64,000 bases of DNA. Source: Sutterella sp. Its GTDB lineage: Bacteria; Pseudomonadota; Gammaproteobacteria; Burkholderiales; Burkholderiaceae_F. Where the stretch lies: the NCBI GenBank assembly GCA_019418605.1, contig DYBN01000035.1:1-64000 (forward strand), given 5' to 3'. Of this stretch, positions 25,433-33,487 are shown one piece after another. Position 1 is the stretch's first letter, and each line of letters opens with the position of its first letter. Both the position numbers and the translations under genes were made by a program. Below the pieces are notes generated by a model. The model was not told the DNA's origin. It was given only the letters and a program-made list of their open reading frames with translations, and searched no databases.

Positions 25433-25585
25433 GAGTCGAAAAAGAGTAAGGCGTCGACGAGCTTGCGCGGTCACGAGATATCTTGCTCCTGCTTGATCCT
25501 TCAGCGCTGTCTTGACAACGACTCGTCAGGCCACTTAACAAGGATGTCCTCGACATAAGCGCCCTCATCGATAGGGTTTGAAAGG
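25433..25585. repeat. Imperfect direct repeat, copy B
   Basis: The diverged second copy of 24734-24891, starting GAGTCGAAAAAGAG and ending GGGTTTGAAAG. A third partial copy (about 30 bases ending ATAGTTTTGAAA) follows at 25598-25626. On the minus strand 25584-25501 reads as a protein-like tail including DEGAYVEDILVKWPDE and a stop, faintly like the end of an IS66-type transposase. The family assignment is weak. Confidence 0.65.
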
Positions 25586-25661
25586 CAGCCAGAGATACAG
25601 CCTCCCCAGCATCGATAGTTTTGAAATGCCTGATTGAATTAACAAAGTCGACTTTTTCACC

Positions 25662-26360
25662 ATGTCACAAACACCTCCCCTCATCGCCCCCTCCATTCTC
25701 TCAGCCAATTTCGCCTTCCTGGGGCAGGAAGTGCAGGACGTCGTAGCGGGCGGCGCCGATTGGATTCATTTCGACGTCATGGACAACCACTACGTCCCCA
25801 ACCTCACGGTGGGCCCCCTGGTGTGCGAGGCGCTGCGGCCTATCACCAAAGCTCCCATCGACGTGCATCTCATGGTTGAACCCGTCGACGCGCTGGTGCC
25901 CATGTTCGCAAAGGCTGGAGCCGACATCATCACGTTTCACTGCGAAGCCTCGCGCCACGTCGACCGCACCCTTTCGCTCATCAAGGATCACGGCCTGAAG
26001 GCGGGACTTGTCTTTAACCCCGCCACGCCGCTCAACTGGCTTGACTACGTGATGGACAAACTTGATCTTGTCTTGCTCATGAGCGTCAACCCTGGTTTCG
26101 GCGGGCAGAAGTTCATCCCGGGCGCCTTTGAAAAGATCGTCGAAACGCGCAAAAAGCTCGACGCTTACGAAGCCAAAACGGGCCGCCACATTCCCATTGA
26201 AGTCGACGGCGGCATCAAGCCCGAGAACATCGCCGCCGTTGCGGCGGCTGGCGCAGAGATTTTTGTAGCCGGCAGCGCCGTCTTCGGCCGCAAAAACGCC
26301 GCAGGCTACGCCGAGGTGATCGCACAAATGAAAGAAAACGCCCGCGGCGCCTTGCGCTGA
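25662..26360 (+). CDS. rpe: Ribulose-phosphate 3-epimerase
   Basis: Interconverts ribulose 5-phosphate and xylulose 5-phosphate in the pentose phosphate pathway. The 232-residue TIM barrel shows all family marks: APSILSANFAFLGQEV at the start, the metal and catalytic DWIHFDVMDNHYVPNLTVGP, DVHLMVEP, HCEA, LMSVNPGFGGQKF, and EVDGGIKPEN with GSAVFG for phosphate. The ATG at 25662 matches the family N-terminus; no strong ribosome-binding site is visible. It is convergent with the DUF2486-like gene. There is no phosphoglycolate phosphatase gene next to it, as there often is in related bacteria. Confidence 0.97.
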   Translation: MSQTPPLIAPSILSANFAFLGQEVQDVVAGGADWIHFDVMDNHYVPNLTVGPLVCEALRPITKAPIDVHLMVEPVDALVPMFAKAGADIITFHCEASRHVDRTLSLIKDHGLKAGLVFNPATPLNWLDYVMDKLDLVLLMSVNPGFGGQKFIPGAFEKIVETRKKLDAYEAKTGRHIPIEVDGGIKPENIAAVAAAGAEIFVAGSAVFGRKNAAGYAEVIAQMKENARGALR

Positions 26361-26450
26361 TCAGAGGCGCCTTGAGAGGCGCAAGAGGTTAGGAGCCCGG
26401 AGCAGACAGGCGTCTCCCCGGCGCTCTGTGCTTGAGCTGAAAGGCCCGGC

Positions 26451-26759
26451 TTATCGCGAAAGGCGCTCGCGCACAACCTGCTCGACAGCCGACTGCACGG
26501 TCTTTTCGAGCGCCTGATCGAAATCCGAGCGGATTTTTGCGGCGGCGTTTTTCATCGCCATGTCCACAAGGATGGACACCTGGGCATGCACGCGGTTGAG
26601 GATGACAGGGACAAGCTCCTGGGCGAGCTCCTGCTCAAAGCTCTGCGTCGGAACGGGAGCCGGTGCGCCGCCGGTCTTGACCTGCTGGGCCGCAGTCTTG
26701 AGCTCCTCCCAGTCATAGGGAACGCGATCGGTGAGAACGGGCGTGGTGTGAGCCTGCAT
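26451..26759 (-). CDS. DUF2486-like hypothetical protein
   Basis: A 102-residue soluble protein. The N-terminal half has a disordered, Ala/Pro/Thr-rich stretch; the C-terminal half is a predicted long amphipathic helix (SILVDMAMKNAAAKIRSDFD...VQSAVEQVVRERLS) that could be a coiled coil. By size, composition and position beside holC it resembles the DUF2486 family of Burkholderiales; that assignment is by eye. It starts 6 bases after the holC stop and is surely cotranscribed, which hints at a link to the replisome, but no function is known. Confidence 0.6.
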   Translation of the reverse strand: MQAHTTPVLTDRVPYDWEELKTAAQQVKTGGAPAPVPTQSFEQELAQELVPVILNRVHAQVSILVDMAMKNAAAKIRSDFDQALEKTVQSAVEQVVRERLSR

Positions 26760-26765
26760 GGATGG

Positions 26766-27200
26766 TTAGCCTTTGCTTCTGTCGTACGCCTTCAATACGG
26801 CGCCAGCCGCACGGTAGATGCGGTAGCGGTTGCGGGCGTTCTGCAATTCCTGGGGGTTTGTTGAGACGATGTCGACGACGCGGGGAAAGTTGCCCAAAAC
26901 CTGCTGCCAGTCGTCCGGGACGTTTTCATCGAGCAAAACGATGACGTCGGTGGGAGCAAGCTGCCGAATGTCAAGGGCAAACACCACGGGAGCCTCTTTT
27001 TCCCACTGAGAGCCCGCCCAAGCGTGCGCGATGAAGGAGAGGTCCTCAAAGCGCCACAAATCGTCGTAGACGCGGGAGAGAAACGCTTCGTTCGTGCTCC
27101 AGAGAGCAGCCTTGAGCCCCATGCCGGTCACTTTCTTGATGAGCCGGCAGGCGTAGATGCTCCTGTTGGCGACATTGAAGTGAAAGTCAATCTGCTGCAT
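26766..27200 (-). CDS. holC: DNA polymerase III subunit chi
   Basis: The clamp-loader accessory subunit that links the polymerase III holoenzyme to single-strand binding protein. The 144-residue sequence follows the HolC pattern: IDFHFNVANRSIYACRLIKK at the N-terminus, ALWSTNEAFLSRVYDDLWRFEDLSFIAHAW, then VIVLLDENVPDD, PRVVDIVS and the closing RNRYRIYRAAGAVLKAY. Length is normal. The ATG at 27200 is the only sensible start. It is followed directly by the DUF2486-like gene. pepA lies 320 bases upstream on the same strand, separated by a terminator, whereas pepA-holC adjacency is common in proteobacteria. Confidence 0.93.
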   Translation of the reverse strand: MQQIDFHFNVANRSIYACRLIKKVTGMGLKAALWSTNEAFLSRVYDDLWRFEDLSFIAHAWAGSQWEKEAPVVFALDIRQLAPTDVIVLLDENVPDDWQQVLGNFPRVVDIVSTNPQELQNARNRYRIYRAAGAVLKAYDRSKG

Positions 27201-27419
27201 GAGGCGCGCGTAAAACTCTTGAAAGAAAGATTCAGACGGGAAAAATGAAAGGGCTTCAAGCAGGCTTTGCAGCCCGGGCTTGTCCGCTCTCTTTTGCGCC
27301 CTCTTCTTTTCTCTCCTGCCTTGTCCTTGATCGTCCGGCTTAAATTTTGCCGCGGCTTATCTTAGCCCAAAAGTCTTTTCCGAACCTGTAAAAATGGTTG
27401 GCGCCGTCGCCAACATGCG

Positions 27420-27470
27420 AAAAGAACGTCCGGGGCGGGCTTTTTACTTGCTTCATCCGGACGTTCTTTT
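27420..27470 (-). terminator. Terminator between pepA and holC
   Basis: AAAAGAACGTCCGG (27420-27433) pairs perfectly with CCGGACGTTCTTTT (27457-27470), a 14-bp stem with T- and A-rich ends working in both directions. A second small stem (GTTGGCG/CGCCAAC) lies just beside it. It should end pepA transcription. The rest of the 320-base gap (27201-27520) shows nothing more. Confidence 0.8.
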
Positions 27471-27520
27471 CTTTGCGCCGTCCTCCGCCCGGAAGGGCGA
27501 AGAGACGCGCAACGAAGGCT

Positions 27521-29206
27521 TTATGCCTTTGCCGCCTTCTCAGCCTTCTTGGCGTCAGCGGCCTTCACATGAGCCAGCAGCCACTCAAAAATGAGCGGCA
27601 GCGGACGCGAAGTCGACTCGCGGTTGGCCCCCGACGTGTTGGCCGGGCCCGCGATGTCAAGATGCGCCCAGGGGCAAGCCGGCGCAAATTCCTTCAAGAA
27701 CGTTGCCGCCGTGCAGGCGCCCGCGTGCGGCTGCAGGCAGACATTGGCGATGTCGGCGCAGTTGCTCTTGAGCATTTCGCGATAGCGTCCCCCCATGGGC
27801 ATCGGCCAGACCGGATCATCGGCGCTGTCGGCAGCCTGGGCGATTTCGTTTGTGAGCTCGTCGTCGCTGCAAAAGAGCCCCGAGACGTCCGTGCCGAGCG
27901 CCACGATGCAGGCGCCGGTGAGCGTTGCAAGATCAAAGCACACGGCGGGCTTGTAGGAAGCCGCCCGCACAAGGGCGTCAGCCAACAGGAGCCGACCTTC
28001 GGCGTCGGCGTTGAGCACCTCGACCGACATGCCGTTTGCCATCGTGATGATGTCTGCGGGCTTGAGCGCGCTGCCCGAGGGAAGATTTTCCGCGCACGGC
28101 GCAATGGCGACGATGTTGGCCTTGAGCTTGAGTTCGCTTGCAGCCTTCACAACGGCAAGCGCCGCAGCCGCGCCGCACATGTCGTACTTCATTTCAGGCA
28201 TAGAACGGCCGGGCTTGAGATTGAGGCCGCCGGCGTCAAAGGTCACGCCCTTGCCGACGAAAACGATCGGCGCTTCATCGGCGTCGGCCCCGTGCCAGGC
28301 AAGCTCAATGAGACGCGGTTCGCGAAGCGAGCCTTGCGCAACACCCAAGATGCCGCCCATGCCCGCCTCGTTGAGGTCGGCCACGTCCATCACGCTGCAG
28401 GTGACGGTGCCGCGCACGTCGTCGTGCTTTTCGTCGTGCTTTTCGGCGTGTTTGTCTTCGTGCTTGTCCTTGGCCTCATCCTTGGCCTTGTGCAGCATGG
28501 CAAAGCCCGCCACGCTGCGCGCGGCGTCGGCCATGAAGGACGGATCGCAGATGTTGGGCGGCAGATCGGCGATCTCCTTGGCCCAGATCATGGCGCCCGC
28601 GCAGATGCGGCCTTGATCGATGGCTGCAGAGACCGCGTCCTTGGCCTCTTCGTCATTGAGAGCCCAGGTAATCGACTCAATCGGCGCATTCTTTTCGGGC
28701 TTGCTCTTGAGGCCCGCAATGCGGTAGTGGGCAAAAAGCATCGTGCGCACGGCCGTGCGGGCGCACCAGGCCGCATCGCGCCCCTGAGGCGCCCATTCTT
28801 CAGAGGTCAGGGCAAAGCTCTCCGCCTTGGTGGCGCGCGCTGCCTTTTCATGGGCCTTGATGAAGACGTTTTCGGTCATCGCATCCACAGGACCCAGACC
28901 CACGACGATCACGCGCCGGGCCTTGATGCCTTCGGGAGCGTAGAGCACCGTCAGATCACCCACGGCGCCGGTAAAGTCGCCGCTTTGGAAAATCTTTGAC
29001 AGAGCCCCGCTCGTTGCGCTTTCAACCTCAAGGGCCGAAGCGGTGTAGACGGGCTGCTCGGAGAGCGCCTTCTGATTTTTTTCATCCTTGTGCGCCGCCT
29101 TCTTCCCCTCGCCCTGCGCGGGGACCTTTTCAGCGGCAAAAAGACCGATGACAAGAGCATCGGCCTCGATTTCAGCAACGTTCTGCGCTACAACAACTTG
29201 TCGCAT
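27521..29206 (-). CDS. pepA: Leucyl aminopeptidase (M17)
   Basis: A cytoplasmic di-metal aminopeptidase releasing N-terminal leucine and other residues; in some bacteria PepA also binds DNA. Key motifs are GKGVTFDAGGLNLKP (metal-binding Lys319 and Asp324), MKYDMCGAAA, and NADAEGRLLLADAL near residue 400. The last has Ala where the classic signature has Thr. At 561 residues it is longer than the usual 480-500. Part of the extra length is a charged insert at residues 240-266 built of Lys, His, Asp and Glu (AKDKHEDKHAEKHDEKHDD), encoded by short tandem DNA repeats, plus a Lys-rich insert near residue 35. Transcribed alone with a terminator after it. Confidence 0.95.
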   Translation of the reverse strand: MRQVVVAQNVAEIEADALVIGLFAAEKVPAQGEGKKAAHKDEKNQKALSEQPVYTASALEVESATSGALSKIFQSGDFTGAVGDLTVLYAPEGIKARRVIVVGLGPVDAMTENVFIKAHEKAARATKAESFALTSEEWAPQGRDAAWCARTAVRTMLFAHYRIAGLKSKPEKNAPIESITWALNDEEAKDAVSAAIDQGRICAGAMIWAKEIADLPPNICDPSFMADAARSVAGFAMLHKAKDEAKDKHEDKHAEKHDEKHDDVRGTVTCSVMDVADLNEAGMGGILGVAQGSLREPRLIELAWHGADADEAPIVFVGKGVTFDAGGLNLKPGRSMPEMKYDMCGAAAALAVVKAASELKLKANIVAIAPCAENLPSGSALKPADIITMANGMSVEVLNADAEGRLLLADALVRAASYKPAVCFDLATLTGACIVALGTDVSGLFCSDDELTNEIAQAADSADDPVWPMPMGGRYREMLKSNCADIANVCLQPHAGACTAATFLKEFAPACPWAHLDIAGPANTSGANRESTSRPLPLIFEWLLAHVKAADAKKAEKAAKA

Positions 29207-29365
29207 GTTCTATTCTCAGATTTGTCAATGTACCAAGAGCGGCACAGCCGCCCCTTTTCGAGGCCAAGGATTCTATACACAAACCCGCTCAAAAACGCAT
29301 GGGAATTCTTTCCGATCTGCGGATGAGGCGGGCGGCAGCTCTTTGCACATCAAGGCTTTGGACAC

Positions 29366-29914
29366 ATGACTGATCATTTTGACGACTCAAGCCTCAAAGC
29401 CCCCGGGCCCTGTGAGCGGCAGAAGCGTCGCGATGCGCTGCTGCGCAAGCTTGAGCGGCTGCGCGAGAGCGCTTTTCGCGCGCGCTTTGCTCTCAACGAG
29501 GAAGATCGCGAAAAAATTGCCGCAGCCGGCCTTGAGAAGATGAGAGCCGATGCCCGCTCCATCCTTGCCTCGCGCATTGCGCCCGCCTTCATTGCCAACG
29601 ACGGGCGCCAAACGCCGATGAAGGGCTACGCCGTCTTCAAGGCGCAGCACGCTACTGCGCTGTGCTGCCGGCAGTGCATGAGAAAATGGCACGGCATCCC
29701 GGAAAACCGCGCCTTGACGGAAAAGGAACTTGAATGGGCTCTTGACCTGCTGATGCTCTGGATCGAAGAAGAGCTCAAAAAGCCGGCGCCGCAGCCGCGG
29801 CAAAAACGCCCAGGGAAAAAGCCCGGGCGCACCGCAAGCCGCAAGAGCACGCGGGCTTTGACAAAGGTCCCAGTTCAGGGCGAGCTTTTCCCCGCGGCTG
29901 AAGATGAAGAGTAA
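29366..29914 (+). CDS. DUF4186 family protein
   Basis: A 182-residue cytoplasmic protein of unknown function. The central region carries the DUF4186 core: RFALNEEDREKIAAAGL, RIAPAFIANDGRQTPMKGY, VFKAQHATALCCRQCMRKWHGIPENRALTEKELEWAL. The CCRQC cysteines next to AQHATA could bind a metal. The family is normally about 110 residues; here a C-terminal Lys/Arg/Pro-rich extension of about 40 residues is added, which may bind nucleic acid. It is convergent with lapB (stop codons 24 bases apart) and diverges from pepA. No clear ribosome-binding site precedes the ATG. Confidence 0.82.
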   Translation: MTDHFDDSSLKAPGPCERQKRRDALLRKLERLRESAFRARFALNEEDREKIAAAGLEKMRADARSILASRIAPAFIANDGRQTPMKGYAVFKAQHATALCCRQCMRKWHGIPENRALTEKELEWALDLLMLWIEEELKKPAPQPRQKRPGKKPGRTASRKSTRALTKVPVQGELFPAAEDEE

Positions 29915-29938
29915 AAGCCCGGCTGCCGCAAAGAGGCA

Positions 29939-31105
29939 TCAGTGCGGGCGCTTGACTTCGTCAACGCGCAGCGGCGGGAACGTATCCCACTGCTCGCACC
30001 CGGGGCACTGCCAGGAGAACGTGTGTGCAAGAAAGCCGCAGTGGCGGCACTGGTAGCGCGCCGAAATTTTTGACTGCCGCGCCGTGATGTCGGCCAGAAT
30101 CTTTGCCTGCTCGTCGCGCGGATTGGACTTGGCCTTGATGCTGCTCATGACGGCAAGCGTCGAGAGCGACGGGCGGTTTTTCAAGGCCTCGGAAGCAACG
30201 CCCGCGGCAGCGCCCTCATTGACCCAGGCGGCGGTGCGCTGCACGAGAGCGCGCAGGACGTCCACCGACCCCGTCTTTTGGAAGGCGTCCTTGAGGTAGG
30301 CGAGCGCCTCTTCATGGTCGGCTTCGGCAAGCACGTCAGCCTTTTTGGCGGCAATCAGGGGAAGATAATCGGCGTGCGTCTGCTCAATCTTGTTCCAGCA
30401 GGAAAGCGCCCCCTCCCTGTCTCCGTTTTCAAGCGACAAGTCAGCGCTCAAGGACAAGGCCCGCGGATTTTCCGCATTCTGCTCGAGCGCCGCGCGCGTG
30501 TACTCAACGGCGCGCGTCAGATCCTTGGCCTGTCGGGCGATGACGGCAAGTTCGCAGTAGTAGTGGCTGATCTCATGGTTGAGCCTCGTGCCGGCGCCCG
30601 AGAGCTTTTGGGCCGATTCAATCGCCTTCTTCCACTCGCGCTCGGTGACGTAGATGTGCATGAGCGCTTCATTGGCTTCGGGCTCGCGGCCCTTGAATTC
30701 GGCCAAGGCCTCATAGGCGGCCTCGGCGCGGTCATACATGCCGGCCTTGAGGTAGTCGAGAGCGAGCTCAGACATGGCCGTTGCCCTCTCGCGCTCGGGA
30801 AGTTCAGCGCGGTTTACCAGAAAGCTGTGCAGTCTGATGGCGCGGTCAAACTGCCCGCGACGGCGAAAGAGGTTGCCCAGGGCGTGATGCAGCTCAATGG
30901 TGTCTTCGTCGAGCCGCACCACCTGAATGAAGACGTCAATCGCCTTGTCGGGCTCATCGGAGAGCAGCAGCGAGAGTCCCTTGAAGTACTGATCATCAAT
31001 GTTTTTCCGATCCCCCTTGCGCTGTCTGGCATCAAGCCCGCGCAGCCACCAGCCGGAGGCAAACAAAATCGGAACGGCGATCAGATACCAAAGTTCAAAT
31101 TCCAT
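29939..31105 (-). CDS. lapB: Lipopolysaccharide assembly protein B
   Basis: An inner-membrane-anchored TPR protein that adjusts LPS synthesis, in enterics by presenting LpxC to FtsH. The 388-residue protein starts with one transmembrane segment (LWYLIAVPILFASGWWLRG), then has about nine TPR-like helical pairs, and ends with a rubredoxin-type metal site (YQCRHCGFLAHTFSWQCPGC). All match LapB/YciM. It is the last gene of a minus-strand run brkB-tsaB-rimI-UDG-lapB, 54 bases after the UDG gene. In many relatives lapB follows an envelope gene instead, so its grouping here with tRNA-modification and repair genes is worth noting. Confidence 0.95.
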   Translation of the reverse strand: MEFELWYLIAVPILFASGWWLRGLDARQRKGDRKNIDDQYFKGLSLLLSDEPDKAIDVFIQVVRLDEDTIELHHALGNLFRRRGQFDRAIRLHSFLVNRAELPERERATAMSELALDYLKAGMYDRAEAAYEALAEFKGREPEANEALMHIYVTEREWKKAIESAQKLSGAGTRLNHEISHYYCELAVIARQAKDLTRAVEYTRAALEQNAENPRALSLSADLSLENGDREGALSCWNKIEQTHADYLPLIAAKKADVLAEADHEEALAYLKDAFQKTGSVDVLRALVQRTAAWVNEGAAAGVASEALKNRPSLSTLAVMSSIKAKSNPRDEQAKILADITARQSKISARYQCRHCGFLAHTFSWQCPGCEQWDTFPPLRVDEVKRPH

Positions 31106-31159
31106 GATGCAGCTAAGTTTTGATTATTGGTTGGTTCAGCGGGCCAAGTGAGAGTCGCG

Positions 31160-32146
31160 TCAAGATGCCCCTGACTGCCCGGCCAGAATCGAGCGGGCAA
31201 AAAGAAAGTCGTGCCAGCCCTTTTCCTTGTCGACGAGGTTTCGCAAGAGGCTCGAGGGGTGGTACGTCACGACGACGGGCACGCTTTTTCCCGCCACGCT
31301 GATCTCATGCACCTTGCCGCGCAGGGCGTCAAGCCTCTCCGTGCGGTTGATCATGCGAAGCGTTGCCTGCCGCCCCATCAGCACGATGACCTTGGGAGCC
31401 AGAAGCTCAAGCTGCCGGTCAAGAAAGGCCGCACAGGCCGCGGCCTCGTCAGGCCTCGGATCCCGATTGCGCGGCGGCCGGCACTTGAGCACGTTGACAA
31501 TGGCGACGTCCTTGCCGCGGACAAGCCCGCAGGCAGCGAGAATTTTGTTGAGCAGCTCCCCGCTTTTGCCCACAAAAGGTATGCCCTGAATGTCTTCGTC
31601 TCTGCCCGGAGCCTCGCCGATCAGGACCATGGGACAGCCCGGCGCCCCGTCGGCGCACACCGTGTGCTGACGTGTATCGGCCATCATGCAGACGCGGCAG
31701 CGGTTGACGATGCCTGCAATCGCCTCCCAGGGAGCGGTTTTGACTTCCGCAACAAGCGCCGCGTCGGCGTGCACCTCGCCGGTCGTCCCGGCTGGCGTAT
31801 GAAGAGCAGACGCGCCCGGGCGGACGGCCCCGGCACCTCCGGCCGAAACATTCGCCACGGGCTTTAGGGAGGGTTTTAGGGAAGGCTTGAGAGAGGCGCT
31901 GCCGTGCTCGTTTGAGGAGCCTTGAGAAGCCGGGCGCGTCGTTGGCCGCGCCTCGGCTCGGGCCTGGGGCGTCGTACGAGGGGGCGTTCCAGCAGTCCTT
32001 TGTGCAGACGCATGCGGCGCAGTCTGCGGTTTGGCTGCTTTTTCAGCGTGCGCGGCAAGAAGCGGATCCTCAGAACTTCTGAGAATCCATTGCACGCCAA
32101 TGTTCATGGCCTGCCAAATCTCGCTTTGCTCGCGGGTAAGTGTCAT
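31160..32146 (-). CDS. Family 4/5-type uracil-DNA glycosylase with extended N-terminus
   Basis: A base-excision repair enzyme that removes uracil from DNA. The C-terminal 200 residues have the family-4 signature order: Fe-S cysteines in CRVCMMADTRQHTV, catalytic motif GEAPGRDEDIQGIPFVGKSG, NVLKCRPPRNRDP, and YHPSSLLRN. The first 120 residues are a low-complexity linker rich in Ala, Thr, Arg, Ser and Pro with a repeated SLKPSLKPSLKP unit, absent from the compact enzymes. A short helical N-terminus (EQSEIWQAMNIGVQWILR) precedes the linker. It may tether a partner such as the clamp or SSB. 129 bases separate it from rimI. Confidence 0.93.
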   Translation of the reverse strand: MTLTREQSEIWQAMNIGVQWILRSSEDPLLAAHAEKAAKPQTAPHASAQRTAGTPPRTTPQARAEARPTTRPASQGSSNEHGSASLKPSLKPSLKPVANVSAGGAGAVRPGASALHTPAGTTGEVHADAALVAEVKTAPWEAIAGIVNRCRVCMMADTRQHTVCADGAPGCPMVLIGEAPGRDEDIQGIPFVGKSGELLNKILAACGLVRGKDVAIVNVLKCRPPRNRDPRPDEAAACAAFLDRQLELLAPKVIVLMGRQATLRMINRTERLDALRGKVHEISVAGKSVPVVVTYHPSSLLRNLVDKEKGWHDFLFARSILAGQSGAS

Positions 32147-32275
32147 GCTCTCTAGCTTTTGGAATTGCGCCGGTGGAAAGGGTGTTGTCGCCGCCGCCTC
32201 AAGAGAAGGTCCACGAAGCCGGGCGCTTTGCGGCTCTCTTTAAGGAGTCATTTTCCAAGGCCGCCCTCAATAGGC

Positions 32276-32746
32276 TCAATTTTCGCCTTTGCACGGCTCC
32301 TCAAGGGTCTTTCGCATAAGAATGGCATCCTCGCGGCCGTCGGCCGTTGGATAGTAGTTCCTGCGCCTGCCGACCTCGGAAAATCCGGCCGAAGTGTACA
32401 TTTTACGCGCCCGCGTGTTTGTGACGCGAACCTCGAGATGCACGAGGCGCGCCGCGCTCTCGCGGGCAAGCGTCAACGTATGAGCCAAAAGCGCTTTGCC
32501 AAAGCCCTGGCCCTGCGCGTCGGGATCAACGGCAATCTCAAGGAGCTCCGCTTCGTCAATTACGGTCATCAGAACGCTGTAGCCGACGATTTGGCCGCCG
32601 GCGAGAGCCGCCGTCATGACGTAGCCCGCGGCAAGTCCGTCCTGGAGATTTCGCATCGTCCAGCCGAAGGGATCGGCGCGGCGCGCAAGCGCGCTCACGC
32701 TTTCAAGGTCTGCGGGCGTCATCGCACGAAAAACGAGCGCAGTCAC
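32276..32746 (-). CDS. rimI: Ribosomal protein S18-alanine N-acetyltransferase
   Basis: A GNAT enzyme of 156 residues that acetylates the N-terminal alanine of ribosomal protein S18. The acetyl-CoA loop reads LEIAVDPDAQGQGFGKALL and the RimI-type C-terminal motif reads EVRVTNTRARKMYTSAGFSEVGRRRNYYP. The start is GTG with GGGAGG 5 bases upstream. The gene lies 12 bases after tsaB, the classic tsaB-rimI pairing. The two are surely cotranscribed and probably coupled with the brkB gene before them. Confidence 0.94.
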   Translation of the reverse strand: MTALVFRAMTPADLESVSALARRADPFGWTMRNLQDGLAAGYVMTAALAGGQIVGYSVLMTVIDEAELLEIAVDPDAQGQGFGKALLAHTLTLARESAARLVHLEVRVTNTRARKMYTSAGFSEVGRRRNYYPTADGREDAILMRKTLEEPCKGEN

Positions 32747-32758
32747 GGCGCCCTCCCG

Positions 32759-33475
32759 TTAGAGCCGCTGCCCCGCACGGCGCTCCTCAATGGTGAGCGC
32801 CACGCGGTTTCTGACGTAAAGGGGGGCGGCCAGCTGCGCAGGCGTTGTTTGTCCGCGCGCAAAAAGGGTCGTTGCAAGAAGCGCAATGTCAGAGGCCGTC
32901 GTCTCAAAGGACGGCAGGCGCTTGATAGAGGCCGGCAGGGCAATGTCGAGCGCGTAGACGTCAAACGCGCTGCCAGCGGCAGCCTCCACGGAAAACTTTT
33001 CTGCCTCCTCGGCCAAATCCGCAGGTTTGACAAGTTCGGGGGCAAGGACTTCCTTTACGTCAACCTCAGCCTCCTCGCGGATCACGTCAAAAACCGCCGT
33101 GTAGCACTCGTGCATGCGCGCATCGTGGGCCACCAGAAGCCGTCCGGAAAAGCCAAGCTGCGCAGCGTGCCTTGCGGTTGCCTGCAGGTTCGAGACGCAC
33201 ACAAGGGGCTTGTCCGCGGCCCACCCCAAGCCCTGGGCGACGCCGCAGGCCACGCGCAAGCCCGTAAAAGCGCCGGGCCCCGCGCCAAAGGCGATGGCGT
33301 CAAGCCCTGCCAGCGGCACCTGCGCTTCTTTGAGCAGATCATCGATGACGGCGATCAACCGTTCCGTGTGCTGATTGGCCTCGCTGCACAAAAATTGCGC
33401 GGTCACAACGCCGTCTATGGCAACGGCCGCGGAGAGCTTCTCGGTGGCCGTGTCAAAAGCTAGGATTTTGGACAA
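32759..33475 (-). CDS. tsaB: tRNA threonylcarbamoyladenosine biosynthesis protein TsaB
   Basis: A non-catalytic partner of TsaD in the complex that makes the universal t6A modification at tRNA position 37. The 238-residue protein begins ILAFDTATEKLSAAVA, has the conserved IAFGAGPGAFTGLRVACGVAQGLGW segment and an ASKHA-type fold lacking the TsaD metal site. The start appears to be TTG at 33475, which codes directly for the conserved N-terminus (MSKILAFDT); there is no ATG nearby and the ribosome-binding site is weak. It sits 12 bases after brkB and 12 before rimI. Confidence 0.95.
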   Translation of the reverse strand: MSKILAFDTATEKLSAAVAIDGVVTAQFLCSEANQHTERLIAVIDDLLKEAQVPLAGLDAIAFGAGPGAFTGLRVACGVAQGLGWAADKPLVCVSNLQATARHAAQLGFSGRLLVAHDARMHECYTAVFDVIREEAEVDVKEVLAPELVKPADLAEEAEKFSVEAAAGSAFDVYALDIALPASIKRLPSFETTASDIALLATTLFARGQTTPAQLAAPLYVRNRVALTIEERRAGQRL

Positions 33476-33487
33476 TTTGTTTTTATC

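Noticed and set aside
28410..28490. CRISPR-like short repeats
   Set aside because: The repeats are in frame inside pepA, only 12-15 bases long, and have no spacers.
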